A stretch of 64,000 nt of DNA from Crotophaga sulcirostris (taxonomy: Eukaryota > Chordata > Aves > Cuculiformes > Crotophagidae): assembly GCA_013397455.1 (NCBI GenBank), contig VYZB01000145.1, positions 738,843-802,842 of the forward strand. Reading direction: 5' to 3'. A model generated the notes under the pieces. The model did not search any database. It was not told where the DNA came from and saw nothing but the letters and a program-made list of their open reading frames with translations. Shown piece by piece: positions 63,828 through 64,000 of this stretch (position 1 is its first letter; every line of letters starts with the position of its first letter). The translations under genes and the position numbers were made by a program.

Positions 63828-64000
63828 ATGCTCCAGGTCATGGTTGTTTAATAAAAGAAAAGAAAAAAGTCCAGGCAAAGAGATGTTGAACCAGAACATG
63901 GCCTTGCACGAAGAAAATGTTTATCAGGTTGGAAAACAAAGGAGTATCTGCCCTTTCCGGAGTGTTTCTCTTCAATATTCTGTTTATCTTCGTCATTCAT

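Larger units (their letters stand above)
52689..64000 (+). other. LDB2: Downstream LDB2 intron (5' part, end outside the window)
   Basis: This is sequence after the donor. The next expected coding exon (starting IGRTLIPRYF in the family) was looked for by eye and not found up to the window end, so the intron is at least 11.3 kb. It holds two CR1 LINE fragments, several long T runs and a possible regulatory stretch near 60.6-60.9 kb, listed separately. Confidence 0.8.
59941..64000. other. Intron segment to window end
   Basis: AT-rich sequence with the candidate element at 60590-60930, a diverged tandem pair at 61641-61681 and a short hairpin at 63802-63827. Positions 62460-62780 are locally GC-richer with a 92-codon open frame of no known family. 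No exon was recognised. Confidence 0.55.

Noticed and set aside
1..64000. Bacterial or phage system, CRISPR array or toxin-antitoxin module
   Set aside because: No dense same-strand genes, ribosome binding sites or regularly spaced repeats are present. The spliced LDB2 exon and CR1 LINEs establish a vertebrate nuclear context.

Overview
This window looks like a piece of a vertebrate, most probably bird, nuclear genome, and almost all of it is intron. The + strand carries one convincing protein-coding exon (52586-52688). It encodes 34 residues that I recognise as LDB2 (LIM domain-binding protein 2, also called CLIM1), with a clean splice acceptor before it and a strong donor after it. The other open frames are short, overlap in several frames, lack any family signature and behave like chance ORFs in AT-rich intron. 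I see no bacterial or viral gene organisation, no CRISPR array, no tRNA or rRNA, no operon and no promoter or CpG island. The bird assignment is an inference: CR1-type LINEs are the only interspersed repeats I recognise, they are old and sparse, and there are no mammalian Alu, MIR or L1 elements. A crocodilian or turtle is less likely but not excluded.

Layout. Positions 1-52585 are the tail of a long upstream intron, at least 52.6 kb here. It holds microsatellites, a 46-bp strictly alternating purine/pyrimidine tract (14211-14256), a perfect fold-back structure with a 46-bp tandem duplication (15283-15470), a pyrimidine-rich GC block (about 19430-20035), an antisense CR1 fragment (about 33525-34195), and a second antisense CR1 that appears split by foreign sequence (about 49270-50300). 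Positions 52586-52688 are the LDB2 exon. Positions 52689-64000 are the start of the next intron, at least 11.3 kb. It contains an antisense CR1 with a recognisable reverse-transcriptase motif (about 58430-59120, perhaps to 59450), a sense-strand CR1 3' fragment close behind it (about 59625-59940), and a stretch with the look of a cis-regulatory element (about 60590-60930).

Function. LDB2 is a nuclear adaptor that self-associates through its N-terminal domain and binds LIM-homeodomain and LMO proteins through a C-terminal LIM-interaction domain. The exon here lies at the start of the self-association domain. LDB2 is known for very long introns, which fits a window with one 103-bp exon in 64 kb. 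The most unusual feature is the perfect inverted repeat at 15283-15470. It is either a very recent template-switch event or an assembly or sequencing artefact. I did not find a convincing undescribed gene system in this window.
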